A stretch of DNA of 64,000 nt, taken from contig CAXXWR010000001.1 of the NCBI GenBank assembly GCA_963666805.2, forward strand, positions 1-64,000, in the 5' to 3' direction. Shown here piece after piece: positions 51,500-60,694 of the stretch. This DNA is from Fusibacter sp963666805. Lineage in GTDB: Bacteria > Bacillota > Clostridia > Peptostreptococcales > Acidaminobacteraceae. The translations under genes were made by a program, and so were the position numbers. Under the pieces are notes generated by a model that was not told the DNA's origin, made no database searches, and saw nothing but the letters and a program-made list of their open reading frames with translations. Each line of letters starts with the position of its first letter. The first letter of the stretch is position 1.

Positions 51500-51537
51500 A
51501 AAGATAATACTTGCTACTCGCGAGTATTATCTTTCTT
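51500..51537 (+). terminator. Rho-independent terminator after pnp
   Basis: AAAGATAATACT (51500-51511) pairs with AGTATTATCTTT (51523-51534) around an 11-base loop, ending in TTTCTT. A twelve-base stem, AT-rich. Confidence 0.75.
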
Positions 51538-51538
51538 A

Positions 51539-51547
51539 TGTTATAAT
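51539..51547 (+). promoter_or_regulatory. Extended -10 promoter of the M16 peptidase gene
   Basis: TGTTATAAT (51539-51547): a TGn extended -10 with a perfect TATAAT directly after the pnp terminator. No good -35 is seen. The gene starts 30 bases downstream. Confidence 0.55.
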
Positions 51548-51576
51548 ACTATTAGAATATTTAGATGAGGTGACGA

Positions 51577-52863
51577 TTGCATAAAAAGCATATCCTATCA
51601 AATCAGCTTCCCATTGTCTATCAAGAAATGGCTGGCTATCAAAGTGTAAGTGTTGGTATATGGATCAAAGTAGGTTCTATTAATGAAACGGCACACAATA
51701 ACGGTATTTCTCACTTTATAGAACACATGTTATTTAAAGGAACAGAAAAAAGAGATGCCAAGCAAATCGCATATGATATTGATCGCTTTGGTGGTGAAAT
51801 CAACGCATTTACTACGAGAGAATGTATTTGTGTCTATGCAAAGGTACTCTCTAAAGACTTAAAAGACATGCTCGAAGTGCTTTCAGATATGGTTTTGCAT
51901 TCAAGGTTTGACGCTAGCATAATGTCTGTTGAAAAGGGCATTGTGATGGATGAAATAAGTATGTATGAAGACTCACCAGAAGATTTAGTAGATGATTTAT
52001 CGATGCAAGTTGCCTTTTCAAAACATGCGCTCTCCTTGCCTGTTCTAGGTTTAAAAGAGACCGTTTCTAAGCTGACGCAAAAACAAGTGATTGACTATTA
52101 TCATCAATATTTTGTACCGGAGAACATGTTGGTTTCTGTTGCAGGCCATTTTGATGAAAATCAATTGTTTGAGTGGAGTGAAACGTTTTTTAATTTTCCG
52201 CAGAGGCAACACTCTTTAAAGCCAAAAGAAATAGACCAGCCTAAGCACTGTTATGAGGCAGCTCATTTGTATAAAGACAACGAGCAAATTCAAGTTTCAA
52301 TAGATTTTAAGGGCCTTCCATACCATGATGATCATGATTATGATTTAATGTTATTTGCGAGTCTTTTAGGAGGTACTAATAGTTCGAGACTTTTTCAATC
52401 TTTACGTGAAGAAAAAGGTCTTGTCTATGCTATTGATACTTCGGCTGTTTTTTATGAGACATTGGGAACCCTAAATATCAGTTTTGGTGTTAGCAAAGAA
52501 AATATGGAATCTGCAATAGAAACGCTTGCAAAAGAACTTAGAAAGTTAGTGATAAGCGGTGTCTCAGAAGAGGAATTTAAGGCGGCGAAGTCACATTTAA
52601 AAGGCAGTACCATTTTATCTTTAGAAGCGACAGATGACTATATGGATTTTATTGGTCATGTTGAACTGTTTGGACAAAAAGAGAAAGACATTGAAGCTAT
52701 TATTGAAAAAATTGATCACTTAAATCTAGATGATTGCAGGTCAATGATTCATAAAACCATTAAAAGTCAACAATTTTCAATGGCAATTGTTGGTGATATA
52801 GATGAAAAATCAACAAAAAAATACTATCAAAAAATGAAAATGATATTGGATGAAAATAGATAA
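51577..52863 (+). CDS. M16 family zinc peptidase (processing peptidase-like, YmxG/MlpA)
   Basis: 428-residue M16 metallopeptidase related to mitochondrial processing peptidase beta. The inverted zinc motif HFIEH is at residues 46-50, and the downstream Glu is in the KGIVMDEISMYEDSPEDLVDD region (about 120-140). The second, inactive half has the substrate-gripping RLFQSLREEKGLVYAID. Homologues lie after pnp in Bacillus (ymxG/mlpA) and other firmicutes. Start is TTG 51577 after GATGAGGTGAC. The physiological substrate is not known. dut follows after 12 bases. Confidence 0.93.
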   Translation: MHKKHILSNQLPIVYQEMAGYQSVSVGIWIKVGSINETAHNNGISHFIEHMLFKGTEKRDAKQIAYDIDRFGGEINAFTTRECICVYAKVLSKDLKDMLEVLSDMVLHSRFDASIMSVEKGIVMDEISMYEDSPEDLVDDLSMQVAFSKHALSLPVLGLKETVSKLTQKQVIDYYHQYFVPENMLVSVAGHFDENQLFEWSETFFNFPQRQHSLKPKEIDQPKHCYEAAHLYKDNEQIQVSIDFKGLPYHDDHDYDLMLFASLLGGTNSSRLFQSLREEKGLVYAIDTSAVFYETLGTLNISFGVSKENMESAIETLAKELRKLVISGVSEEEFKAAKSHLKGSTILSLEATDDYMDFIGHVELFGQKEKDIEAIIEKIDHLNLDDCRSMIHKTIKSQQFSMAIVGDIDEKSTKKYYQKMKMILDENR

Positions 52864-52875
52864 GCGGAGGCAGGC

Positions 52876-53307
52876 ATGAATATTAAAATTGTAAATCAAT
52901 CAGATAATCCATTACCTGAATATAAGACAATCGGTTCTTCTGGGATGGATTTACGCTCTAATAATGAAGAAACAATAGTGATAGAGCCTCTCAAAAGAGC
53001 ACTTGTTCCAACTGGACTCTTTGTGGAGATTCCTTTAGGCTATGAAGGTCAAGTGAGAGCAAGAAGTGGTTTAGCGATTAAAAATGGGATCACTTTAGTT
53101 AACTGTGTAGGGACAATTGATAGTGACTACAGAGGAGAACTTAAGGTTCCTGTTATTAATTTAGGTGATGTACCTTTTGAAGTTAAAAAAGGAGACCGCA
53201 TTGCTCAGCTAATTATAAGTAAATATGAGACAGTATCGTGGAGTCAAGTGTCATCGTTAGAAGAATCAGAACGCGGTGAAGGTGGATTTGGTTCAACAGG
53301 CGTATAA
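52876..53307 (+). CDS. dut: Deoxyuridine 5'-triphosphate nucleotidohydrolase (dUTPase)
   Basis: Hydrolyses dUTP to dUMP, keeping uracil out of DNA. All five trimeric dUTPase motifs are visible: SSGMDLRS, RARSGLAIKNG, GTIDSDYRGELKVPVINLG, KGDRIAQLII and the C-terminal ERGEGGFGSTGV. Length 143 is normal. GCGGAGGCAGG precedes ATG 52876. It sits between the peptidase and aspartate kinase genes with short gaps. Confidence 0.98.
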   Translation: MNIKIVNQSDNPLPEYKTIGSSGMDLRSNNEETIVIEPLKRALVPTGLFVEIPLGYEGQVRARSGLAIKNGITLVNCVGTIDSDYRGELKVPVINLGDVPFEVKKGDRIAQLIISKYETVSWSQVSSLEESERGEGGFGSTGV

Positions 53308-53316
53308 GGAGTAGGT

Positions 53317-54510
53317 ATGTCTATTATTGTACAAAAGTATGGTGGAACTTCAGTTTCATCAGAAAGAGGAAGACAGATTATTGCACAAAATGCAATTAAA
53401 TTAATGCAAGCCAATAAAAAAGTAGTGATTGTCGTTTCTGCTATGGGTAGAAAAGGTGAACCTTATGCGACAGATACCTTAATGGCACTTTATAATGATA
53501 TTTATACTGAAAAGACTTCCGAAGATTTGGACTTGCTTTTAAGTTGTGGTGAAACGATTTCTGCAGCACTGATTGCCAATACCATTAGAAAATATGGCTT
53601 AAAAGCCAAAGCTTTAATGGGCTTTCAAGCAGGAATTACAACCAATAATCAATATGGAAATGCCAATGTTAAACATGTGGATACAAGCCGCATAAGTGCT
53701 CTTATTGATGAGGGCTATGTGACGATTGTAACGGGTTTTCAGGGGATTTCGGAAGATAACAATATTACAACTTTAGGTCGTGGCGGATCAGATACGACAG
53801 CAGCCCTATTAGGTGAAGCACTTGATGCAGAACAAATTGAAATTTATACAGATGTAGACGGAGTTATGACAGCAGATCCAAGATTGTGCGATCAAGCAAA
53901 AGTATTGCCAGAAATAAGTTTTGAAGAATTACACCAAATGGCACTTGATGGTGCCAAGGTTGTTCATCCAAGAGCTGTAGCGGTAGCACGCAGAGCTAAT
54001 AAGCCCTTGCTTGTTAAAAATACATTTTCTGAATCCTATGGGACAAAAATTGTTTCTGAATGGGAAGCCAAAAATAATAAGCTTGTAACTGCTGTCACAA
54101 GCAAGTCAGACATCTTACAAGTTAAACTTAATCTATCAAATGCAGATGACCGTTTTGGAGATATCTTAAAACTCATGGAAGCATCAGGCATTTCAATTGA
54201 TATGATTAATTTTTTAGAAAATGAAAAAATATTTACGATTGAATCAACGCATGAGGTTCAACTTCAAGGTTTACTAAAGGAAGTTGGCTTAACGGCAAGT
54301 CTTCAAAATAAATGTGCTAAAGTGACTATTGTTGGTCACGGTATTCATGGTGTACCCGGTGTCATGAAGACAATGGTACTCTCTCTTACAAAGGCAGGCG
54401 TTAATATTTTGCAGACTTCTGATTCACACACGACTATTTCGTGTCTTATTAAGGAAACAGATTTAATTGATGCGATTAAAGCGTTGCATGATACTTTTGA
54501 ATTGAGTTAA
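53317..54510 (+). CDS. Aspartate kinase
   Basis: First step of the aspartate pathway (lysine, threonine, methionine, diaminopimelate). The kinase domain starts VQKYGGTSVSS (residues 5-15) and includes GFQGISEDNNITTLGRGGSDTTA (short anchor: TTLGRGGSDTTA) and YTDVDGVMTADPRL. Two ACT domains (about 265-395) would bind the feedback amino acid; which one cannot be told from sequence. In B. subtilis dapG lies near dpaA/dpaB and ymxG; here dapA and dpa genes are absent nearby, so the isozyme name is left open. TAAGGAG precedes ATG 53317. Confidence 0.95.
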   Translation: MSIIVQKYGGTSVSSERGRQIIAQNAIKLMQANKKVVIVVSAMGRKGEPYATDTLMALYNDIYTEKTSEDLDLLLSCGETISAALIANTIRKYGLKAKALMGFQAGITTNNQYGNANVKHVDTSRISALIDEGYVTIVTGFQGISEDNNITTLGRGGSDTTAALLGEALDAEQIEIYTDVDGVMTADPRLCDQAKVLPEISFEELHQMALDGAKVVHPRAVAVARRANKPLLVKNTFSESYGTKIVSEWEAKNNKLVTAVTSKSDILQVKLNLSNADDRFGDILKLMEASGISIDMINFLENEKIFTIESTHEVQLQGLLKEVGLTASLQNKCAKVTIVGHGIHGVPGVMKTMVLSLTKAGVNILQTSDSHTTISCLIKETDLIDAIKALHDTFELS

Positions 54511-54539
54511 TCATTATTTAGGATTGGAGAGGTGATTCT

Positions 54540-57401
54540 TTGGCCAATACAACGAACAAATCAACACCCAAAAAGAATACAACAGCTGCAAAGTCTACTC
54601 GGAGTACAACTGCGAAAAAAACAGCAACTGCACCTAAAAAACCACCTCAGAAACGTAAGAAGAGAATGACTAAAGCTGAAAAAGAAGCACTGATGAAGAA
54701 ACAAAAGATTTATTATGAAATTAAGATGCTGGCACTTGTTGCTTTTACTATTTTTACCTTGATGACCTTATTTACTAATGTAACAGGTATTGTTGGGGTT
54801 TTCTTTAAGGAACTTTATTTAGGACTCTTTTCTTTCATGGGTTTTTTATTACCATTTTTTATTTTTGGGTATTTCTTTATTAACCTTAACCCTAACTTTG
54901 AAACAGCAAGGAAACGTATTAATATAGCGCTTACTCTTTTCTTAGTAACAGGGACATTGATTTCTACCTTACTGGCCTACAGCGGGGTTGGTGTGGAAAA
55001 ATTAGCACTTAGAACCCCTTTATTGACCATGGATGCACTTAAAATGTCCTATGCAGGTGGAAGTCAAATCTTAGATGGTGGTCAAACCGGTGGTATTATC
55101 GGTGACTTGTTGACGGCTGGCTTGCTTAAGACAATTGGTATTAAGGGGACTTATTTATTGATTATTGTCATGGGACTTGTTGGTTTTATAATATGGACTC
55201 AGATGTCTCTTCAAGATATTTATGAAGAAAAGCGTCAGAAAGTATTAGCCAAGAAACAAGAACGTGATAAAATGCGTGAAATGATGACCGAAGAGCTTAC
55301 AGAAGAGGAAAAAAAGGCACCAAGAAAGGGCGTTTTACCAGAAGAAGACTCCCCAGAATTTCTTGAAAAATTAGATGCTTATAAACAAGCGACCAGACGT
55401 AAAAATATAAAGGATTATGACTATGATTCTTATGAATCAGATATGTTAGAGAAAAAAGAACATCCGAGAGTTGTGTCAGAAGTTGAGGCTGTTCTTAATC
55501 CCAACAGCACAGAGCAGGCTTATCATCAGTCGACGCCTAAGCAAGCAAAAGCTGTTGAAAGTACGAAAGAAGTGGCTGATGATTCTACTCAAGAATCATC
55601 AATTCTAAAGGAAGAGTCATCAACACCTCCTTTGGCACCGTCACAAGTGGCGCATAAAGAAGGAACTTCTAAGGCAATAGACAAGGAATCGACTCCTTCT
55701 CAAGAAAAACCACAGAAAATAAAAGATTCTGATATTGATCCACAAACTAAACAGGCTGTTAACGATGAAATAAGACAACAATCTGAAAAGAAAATAGACC
55801 ATTACCAATTACCACCACTTTCGATACTTCAATCGCCTAAAGCAGCAGTTCAATCGGGCGATCAATCAGAGTATATGGAAAAGGCTAAGCTTTTAGAAGA
55901 AACGCTTAATAACTTTAATGTCGATGCTAAAGTCGTTTCTGTTAAACGTGGTCCTTCAATTACAATGTATGAAGTGCAGTTAAGTCCGGGGATTAAAGTA
56001 AGTAAGGTAGTTGGACTTAGTGAAGATATTGCACTTAATCTGGCAACGAGTAATGTCAGAATAGCACCTATTCCAGGTAAAGCGGCTATAGGTATAGAAG
56101 TGCCTAATAAGTCAACGTCAATGGTGACTATCCGTGAGGTTATAGATTCTAAAACGTTTAGAGAACAAAAGTCCAAGTTGGCAATCGGCTTAGGAAAAGA
56201 TATCAGTGGCAATCCTATTATTGGCGATTTAGCGACGATGCCCCATTTATTAATAGCAGGTGCAACAGGGAGTGGGAAATCGGTATGTGTCAATACGATT
56301 ATCTCAAGTATTTTATTTCACTCTACACCAGACGAAGTGAAGTTCTTAATGATTGACCCTAAAGTTGTTGAATTAAGTAATTATAATGGTATTCCCCATC
56401 TTATTTTACCCGTTGTTACAGACCCTAAGAAGGCATCAATTGCTCTTAACTGGGCAGTTAATGAAATGACGAGACGTTATAAGTTATTTGCAGAAACAAG
56501 CGTTAGAGATATGAAGGGGTACAATAGAAAGAACAAAACGATTAATGATGGGAAAGCCGATGGCGAAAAATTAGAAGAAATTTTACCTCAGATTGTTATT
56601 ATTATAGATGAACTAGCAGACTTAATGATGGTTGCTCCTAATCAAGTTGAAGATGCCATATGTCGTTTAGCACAGATGGCAAGGGCGGCAGGTATCCATC
56701 TTATAGTAGCAACTCAAAGACCGTCTGTAGATGTTATTACAGGCCTAATTAAGGCTAATATACCGTCGAGAATTGCCTTTTCAGTTTCATCATCAGTCGA
56801 TTCGCGAACCATTATTGATATGGGGGGAGCTGAAAAATTACTGGGTAAAGGGGATATGCTTTATTATCCTGTAGGTGCGCCTAAACCGAGGAGAGCACAA
56901 GGTGCTTTTATGTCTGATGAAGAAGTTGAAAACGTTGTTGAATATATTAAATCACAGACAGAAGAAGTCCACTATAATGAAACTATTTTAGAAGAGGTTC
57001 CAAGTGCAGACAACCATTTTGATGACGCAGATGAATATTTAGAAGATGCGATTAAGCTAGCACTTGAAACGGGTCATGCATCTGCATCAATGATGCAAAG
57101 AAAATTCAGAGTTGGATATAATAGAGCAGCTAGACTTATTGATGCAATGGAAGAAAGAGGCCTTGTAGGTCCTTCACGAGGCAGTAAGCCAAGAGAAGTC
57201 TTAATGACACTTCAAGAATTTGAAATGCAATTTAATAACGATCAAACAACAGTTGATGAAGAAATCCCATCAGAAGAATCAGCACCTATAACAGGTGGAG
57301 ATGATTTTGACACAAGTGTCAATCATCAACCAGTTGATGAAGGTGAACAAATGGCTATAAAAGAATTGCCACTTGAAAATGAAAATACAAGACAGGAATG
57401 A
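54540..57401 (+). CDS. ftsK: DNA translocase FtsK/SpoIIIE
   Basis: Septal DNA pump that clears chromosomes at division or sporulation. A Lys/Thr-rich cytoplasmic start (about 1-55) is followed by four membrane helices (about 60-225), then a long polar linker (Ser/Gln/Lys/Glu-rich, to about 435). The RecA-like motor has Walker A AGATGSGKSVCVN near 576 and Walker B IVIIIDELADLMM near 685. The winged-helix gamma domain is near 835-895 (KLALETGHASASMMQRKFRVGYNRAARLID in part). Start TTG 54540 after GGAGAGGTG. Length 953. Whether it serves division, sporulation or both is undecided. Confidence 0.96.
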   Translation: MANTTNKSTPKKNTTAAKSTRSTTAKKTATAPKKPPQKRKKRMTKAEKEALMKKQKIYYEIKMLALVAFTIFTLMTLFTNVTGIVGVFFKELYLGLFSFMGFLLPFFIFGYFFINLNPNFETARKRINIALTLFLVTGTLISTLLAYSGVGVEKLALRTPLLTMDALKMSYAGGSQILDGGQTGGIIGDLLTAGLLKTIGIKGTYLLIIVMGLVGFIIWTQMSLQDIYEEKRQKVLAKKQERDKMREMMTEELTEEEKKAPRKGVLPEEDSPEFLEKLDAYKQATRRKNIKDYDYDSYESDMLEKKEHPRVVSEVEAVLNPNSTEQAYHQSTPKQAKAVESTKEVADDSTQESSILKEESSTPPLAPSQVAHKEGTSKAIDKESTPSQEKPQKIKDSDIDPQTKQAVNDEIRQQSEKKIDHYQLPPLSILQSPKAAVQSGDQSEYMEKAKLLEETLNNFNVDAKVVSVKRGPSITMYEVQLSPGIKVSKVVGLSEDIALNLATSNVRIAPIPGKAAIGIEVPNKSTSMVTIREVIDSKTFREQKSKLAIGLGKDISGNPIIGDLATMPHLLIAGATGSGKSVCVNTIISSILFHSTPDEVKFLMIDPKVVELSNYNGIPHLILPVVTDPKKASIALNWAVNEMTRRYKLFAETSVRDMKGYNRKNKTINDGKADGEKLEEILPQIVIIIDELADLMMVAPNQVEDAICRLAQMARAAGIHLIVATQRPSVDVITGLIKANIPSRIAFSVSSSVDSRTIIDMGGAEKLLGKGDMLYYPVGAPKPRRAQGAFMSDEEVENVVEYIKSQTEEVHYNETILEEVPSADNHFDDADEYLEDAIKLALETGHASASMMQRKFRVGYNRAARLIDAMEERGLVGPSRGSKPREVLMTLQEFEMQFNNDQTTVDEEIPSEESAPITGGDDFDTSVNHQPVDEGEQMAIKELPLENENTRQE

Positions 57402-57408
57402 GGAAGTA

Positions 57409-58749
57409 ATGAAGCGTATTTATATTGAAACCCTAGGTTGCTCAAAAAATCAAGTTGATAGTGAGCAAATGTTAGGTATGTTAGATGATTATTATGAATT
57501 GAGTGAAACGGCGGAAGAAGCAGATGTCGTTGTTGTCAATACCTGTTCATTTATCAATGATGCTAAAGAAGAATCTATTCAAGTGATTTTAGGGTTTGTA
57601 GACCTTAAAAATCAAGGTGTAATTGAAAAACTTTTGGTAACAGGATGTTTATCACAAAGATATCCAGATGAATTGCTAAAAGAAATACCTGAAATTGATG
57701 CTTTAATTGGAACCAGTGCTTTTCATAAAATCGTAGAAGTGATTGATTCTCTTTATAAAGGTAGTAAAACACAGGTATTTATGGAAAGCATTGATTTAGT
57801 GATGCCAGAAGATATTCCACGCGTTTTAACAACAGAGAGTTATACGGCCTTTATTAAAATTTCTGAAGGCTGTGATAACAGCTGTACCTACTGTATTATT
57901 CCCAAACTAAGAGGTAAATACAGATCGAGAAAAATGGAAGATATCCTTGATGAAATGTCAGATTTAGCAGCCCTAGGCGTCAAAGAGTTTATTATTATTG
58001 CTCAAGATACTTCGCGATATGGATTAGATTTGTATGGGAAGCCAATGTTGCCTGAATTGTTAACACAAATGGACAAAATTGAAGGTGTTCACTGGATTCG
58101 TGTTCAATATTCTTATCCTGATATTCTTGATGATGATATGTTAGATGGGTTCTTTAAAAATGAGAAAGTCGTTAATTATTTTGATATTCCAATTCAGCAT
58201 GCAAGTGATAAAATATTAAAACTGATGAACCGTAAAACATCTAAAGAGGACATTCTGAGGATTGTTGATAAAATAAGAAGTCGAGATGCAGAAGCTGTGA
58301 TTAGAACAACTGTTATTGTTGGTTTTCCAGGTGAAACAGAAGAAGATTTCCAAGAGTTAATTGATTTGGCGAAAAGGGTTAAGTTTGATCGCTTGGGTGC
58401 ATTTGCCTATTCAAATGAAGAAGATACAGCAGCTTATAATCTTCCTCATCATCTTGAAGAGGAAGTGAAAGAAGAACGTAAAAATCGCTTAATGGCAACC
58501 CAAATGGGAATCTCTGAAACAATTAACGCTGAAAAAATAGGTAAAACTTATGAAGTTGTGATTGAAGAAGTAGCTGAAACGGGTAAAATATTAGTAGGAA
58601 GGACAGCTTATGATGCCCCTGAAATTGATGGGGTTGTCTATGTGCATACTACTGAGGAAATTCCAGCAGGAACGTTTATTAAAGTCAAGGTAACAGATGC
58701 ATTAGAATACGACTTAATAGGAGTGATTGATAATGAATATAGCAAATAA
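57409..58749 (+). CDS. rimO: Ribosomal protein S12 methylthiotransferase RimO
   Basis: Radical SAM enzyme that adds a methylthio group to an Asp of ribosomal protein S12. The N-terminal UPF0004 domain has IETLGCSKNQVDSEQM, then NTCSFINDAKEESI, with three cluster cysteines (including TGCLSQRY). The radical SAM motif CDNSCTYC is near residues 154-161. A TRAM domain ends the protein (from about 380). The SKNQVDSE sequence favours RimO over MiaB. ATG 57409 is chosen: it follows GAGGAAG and begins MKRIYIETLGC; the 57373 codon lies in ftsK. Length 446. Confidence 0.95.
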   Translation: MKRIYIETLGCSKNQVDSEQMLGMLDDYYELSETAEEADVVVVNTCSFINDAKEESIQVILGFVDLKNQGVIEKLLVTGCLSQRYPDELLKEIPEIDALIGTSAFHKIVEVIDSLYKGSKTQVFMESIDLVMPEDIPRVLTTESYTAFIKISEGCDNSCTYCIIPKLRGKYRSRKMEDILDEMSDLAALGVKEFIIIAQDTSRYGLDLYGKPMLPELLTQMDKIEGVHWIRVQYSYPDILDDDMLDGFFKNEKVVNYFDIPIQHASDKILKLMNRKTSKEDILRIVDKIRSRDAEAVIRTTVIVGFPGETEEDFQELIDLAKRVKFDRLGAFAYSNEEDTAAYNLPHHLEEEVKEERKNRLMATQMGISETINAEKIGKTYEVVIEEVAETGKILVGRTAYDAPEIDGVVYVHTTEEIPAGTFIKVKVTDALEYDLIGVIDNEYSK

Positions 58750-59257
58750 ACTGACGGTTCTTAGAATGATTATGGTCCCCTTTTTTATGTATTTTCTTTT
58801 AGCAGGAAATGAGTGGATTGCCCTTATTCTTTTCGTGGTTGCTTCATTTACGGATTTTTTAGATGGTCATCTTGCTCGTAGTAGAAACTTGATTACTAAT
58901 TTCGGCAAGTTTATGGATCCTTTAGCGGATAAATTGCTAGTGACAGCAGCGCTCATTGGATTTGTTCAACTTGGTAGATTAAGTGCTTGGGTGGTTCTTA
59001 TTATCGTTTCTAGGGAATTTATCGTAAGTATATTTAGAGCTATTGCAGCTTCATCAGGCGTTGTTATTGCTGCAAGTTGGTGGGGAAAAAGCAAGACCAT
59101 TAGTCAAATGATTATGATTATTGTGATGCTTTTAAACAATTATCCATTTAGTTTAATAGGAATACCTATGGATACTATCCTCATTGTGATTGCGACACTT
59201 TTAACAATCATTTCTGGTGTTGATTACATTGTCAAAAACAAACAAGTTTTGGAATAA
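58733..59257 (+). CDS. pgsA: CDP-diacylglycerol-glycerol-3-phosphate 3-phosphatidyltransferase
   Basis: Membrane enzyme that makes phosphatidylglycerol phosphate from CDP-diacylglycerol (the CdsA product) and glycerol 3-phosphate. The CDP-alcohol phosphotransferase motif DGHLARSRNLITNFGKFMDP-LAD spans about residues 43-66 with the Asp and Gly positions conserved. Four to five membrane helices in 174 residues. ATG 58733 follows ATAGGAGTG and overlaps rimO by 17 bases; a TTG at 58727 is less likely. The rimO-pgsA-cinA-recA-rny order is common in firmicutes. Confidence 0.97.
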   Translation: MNIANKLTVLRMIMVPFFMYFLLAGNEWIALILFVVASFTDFLDGHLARSRNLITNFGKFMDPLADKLLVTAALIGFVQLGRLSAWVVLIIVSREFIVSIFRAIAASSGVVIAASWWGKSKTISQMIMIIVMLLNNYPFSLIGIPMDTILIVIATLLTIISGVDYIVKNKQVLE

Positions 59258-59262
59258 GTATA

Positions 59263-59299
59263 AATAGGTTGACGTAATATTATTATGTCAACCTATTTT
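59263..59299 (+). terminator. Strong inverted repeat/terminator after pgsA
   Basis: AATAGGTTGACGTAAT (59263-59278) pairs with ATTATGTCAACCTATT (59282-59297) over 16 pairs (one G-U) around a three-base loop, followed by TT. The T-tract is short on this strand. The opposite strand also ends in an A/T-rich stem, so it could act in both directions. Confidence 0.75.
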
Positions 59300-59342
59300 G
59301 ATGTTATATGAATCTTAGACAAAGATAAAGGAGGTAGTAATT

Positions 59343-60581
59343 ATGATTGCAGGCATTTTGTCAGTTGGTACAGAACTATTAATGGGACAAACGGTGAATA
59401 CGAATGCCACTTTTTTAAGTGAACAACTCAATGATTTAGGAATTAGTGTATATTATCATTTAACTGTAGGTGATAATCCAGAGCGCATGAAAGAAGGTTT
59501 TAATTATTTACTTGATAGATGTGATTTTGTGTTTACAACGGGGGGCTTAGGGCCCACTCAAGATGATATTACTAAAGAAATAGTGGCAGAGGCACTAGGA
59601 CTTGAAATGGTATTTGATCAACACAGCATGACATGTATTGAGGAACGGTTTAAACTATACAATCGCGTGATGGTTGAAAGCAATAAGAGACAGGCTTATT
59701 TTCCAGAAGGTGCAGAAATCCTAGATAATGAAGAAGGAACAGCACCAGCTTGTATTATTCATCTCGAATCTGATAAAAAGGTTTTTATTTTACCTGGACC
59801 TCCTAGAGAAATGAAGTATATATTTAATACTTATATGTATGGTCAGTTAAAAGAATTGAGTCAGGTCAATATGTACTCTAATTATTTGAGTGTTTACGAT
59901 TTAGGTGAATCTCATACAGAGGCACGTTTGATTGATTTAATAGAGGCACAGTCTGATCCAACGATTGCCACTTATGCAGGTGATGGAAAAGTGCTCGTTC
60001 GTGTGACGAGTTTTGATTCAGATCAAGAACAGGCGGCTCAAAAAGTTAATCTTATGGTTAAAAAAATAGAAGAACGTATTGGCGACTACATTGTGTCTTA
60101 TCAGGCAGAAGATATTAATGAAGCACTTGTCAAAATGATGATTGATAAGCAGGTTAGCATCTCATTGGCAGAATCTTGTACAGGTGGCATGATTGCAGAA
60201 TCTCTTGTTAAAATTTCAGGGTCAAGTCAAATCTTAGAGAGAGGGATTGTCACTTATTCTAATGAAGCTAAAATGGATGAACTAGGCGTTAAAGCCTCAA
60301 CGTTATCAGTTTATGGAGCGGTTAGTCATGAAACTTGCCTTGAAATGGTGAAAGGACTCCACGATAAAACACAAACGATGATTAGTGTCTCAGTCACAGG
60401 TATTGCAGGTCCAACAGGCGGAACAAAAGAAAAACCTGTAGGTTTAGTTTATATTGGGATAGGTGTGAATGATGATTTTTACACCATTGAAAAGCAGTTT
60501 TCTGGCAACCGATCTATGATTAGAAAAAGAACCATGCAAGCTGCTCTAAAACAGGTTTTTGACATTGTCAAAGAAATGTAA
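59343..60581 (+). CDS. cinA: CinA family protein (competence/damage-inducible; NMN deamidase-type)
   Basis: Two-domain protein of 412 residues. The N-terminal MoCF-like domain has AGILSVGTELLMGQTVNTNATFLSEQL and VFTTGGLGPTQDDITKEI (short anchors: GTELLMGQTVNTNA; TTGGLGPTQDDIT). The C-terminal CinA domain starts near 260 and has SLAESCTGGMIAESLVKISGSS and VTGIAGPTGGTKEKPVGLVYIG. Family members are ADP-ribose pyrophosphatase/NMN amidohydrolases in pyridine nucleotide recycling. It is linked to recA, as in Bacillus and Streptococcus. AAGGAGGTAG precedes ATG 59343. Confidence 0.95.
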   Translation: MIAGILSVGTELLMGQTVNTNATFLSEQLNDLGISVYYHLTVGDNPERMKEGFNYLLDRCDFVFTTGGLGPTQDDITKEIVAEALGLEMVFDQHSMTCIEERFKLYNRVMVESNKRQAYFPEGAEILDNEEGTAPACIIHLESDKKVFILPGPPREMKYIFNTYMYGQLKELSQVNMYSNYLSVYDLGESHTEARLIDLIEAQSDPTIATYAGDGKVLVRVTSFDSDQEQAAQKVNLMVKKIEERIGDYIVSYQAEDINEALVKMMIDKQVSISLAESCTGGMIAESLVKISGSSQILERGIVTYSNEAKMDELGVKASTLSVYGAVSHETCLEMVKGLHDKTQTMISVSVTGIAGPTGGTKEKPVGLVYIGIGVNDDFYTIEKQFSGNRSMIRKRTMQAALKQVFDIVKEM

Positions 60582-60586
60582 AAAAT

Positions 60587-60618
60587 TGACATTTTCGCAT
60601 TCTTGTGAAATACTATAA
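60587..60618 (+). promoter_or_regulatory. Possible second upstream promoter for recA
   Basis: A perfect TTGACA (60587-60592) lies just after the cinA stop. AATACT begins at 17 bases and the stronger TATAAT-like element (TACTATAATT) at 19-22 bases. Spacing for the better -10 is too long, so this is a weak candidate beside the main recA promoter. Confidence 0.3.
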
Positions 60619-60624
60619 TTGCCC

Positions 60625-60653
60625 TTGCAACATCAAGAAGTTATTGTTATAAT
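60625..60653 (+). promoter_or_regulatory. SigA promoter of recA
   Basis: TTGCAA (60625-60630), 17-base spacer, TATAAT (60648-60653), with TG one base before the -10 (extended -10). Predicted start near 60660, at the LexA operator. Confidence 0.85.
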
Positions 60654-60658
60654 GAAAT

Positions 60659-60672
60659 AGAACAAACGTTCT
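60659..60672 (+). promoter_or_regulatory. LexA (DinR) operator at recA
   Basis: AGAACAAACGTTCT: the GAAC-N4-GTTC core of the Gram-positive SOS box is perfect. It overlaps the predicted transcription start, the expected place for repression. This implies a LexA-controlled SOS response in this organism. Confidence 0.9.
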
Positions 60673-60694
60673 ACAAACGAAGGATGGTGGAAAT

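Noticed and set aside
55862..56293. 143-codon open frame on the - strand within ftsK
   Set aside because: It is a shadow of the conserved motor domain of ftsK, without a ribosome binding site.
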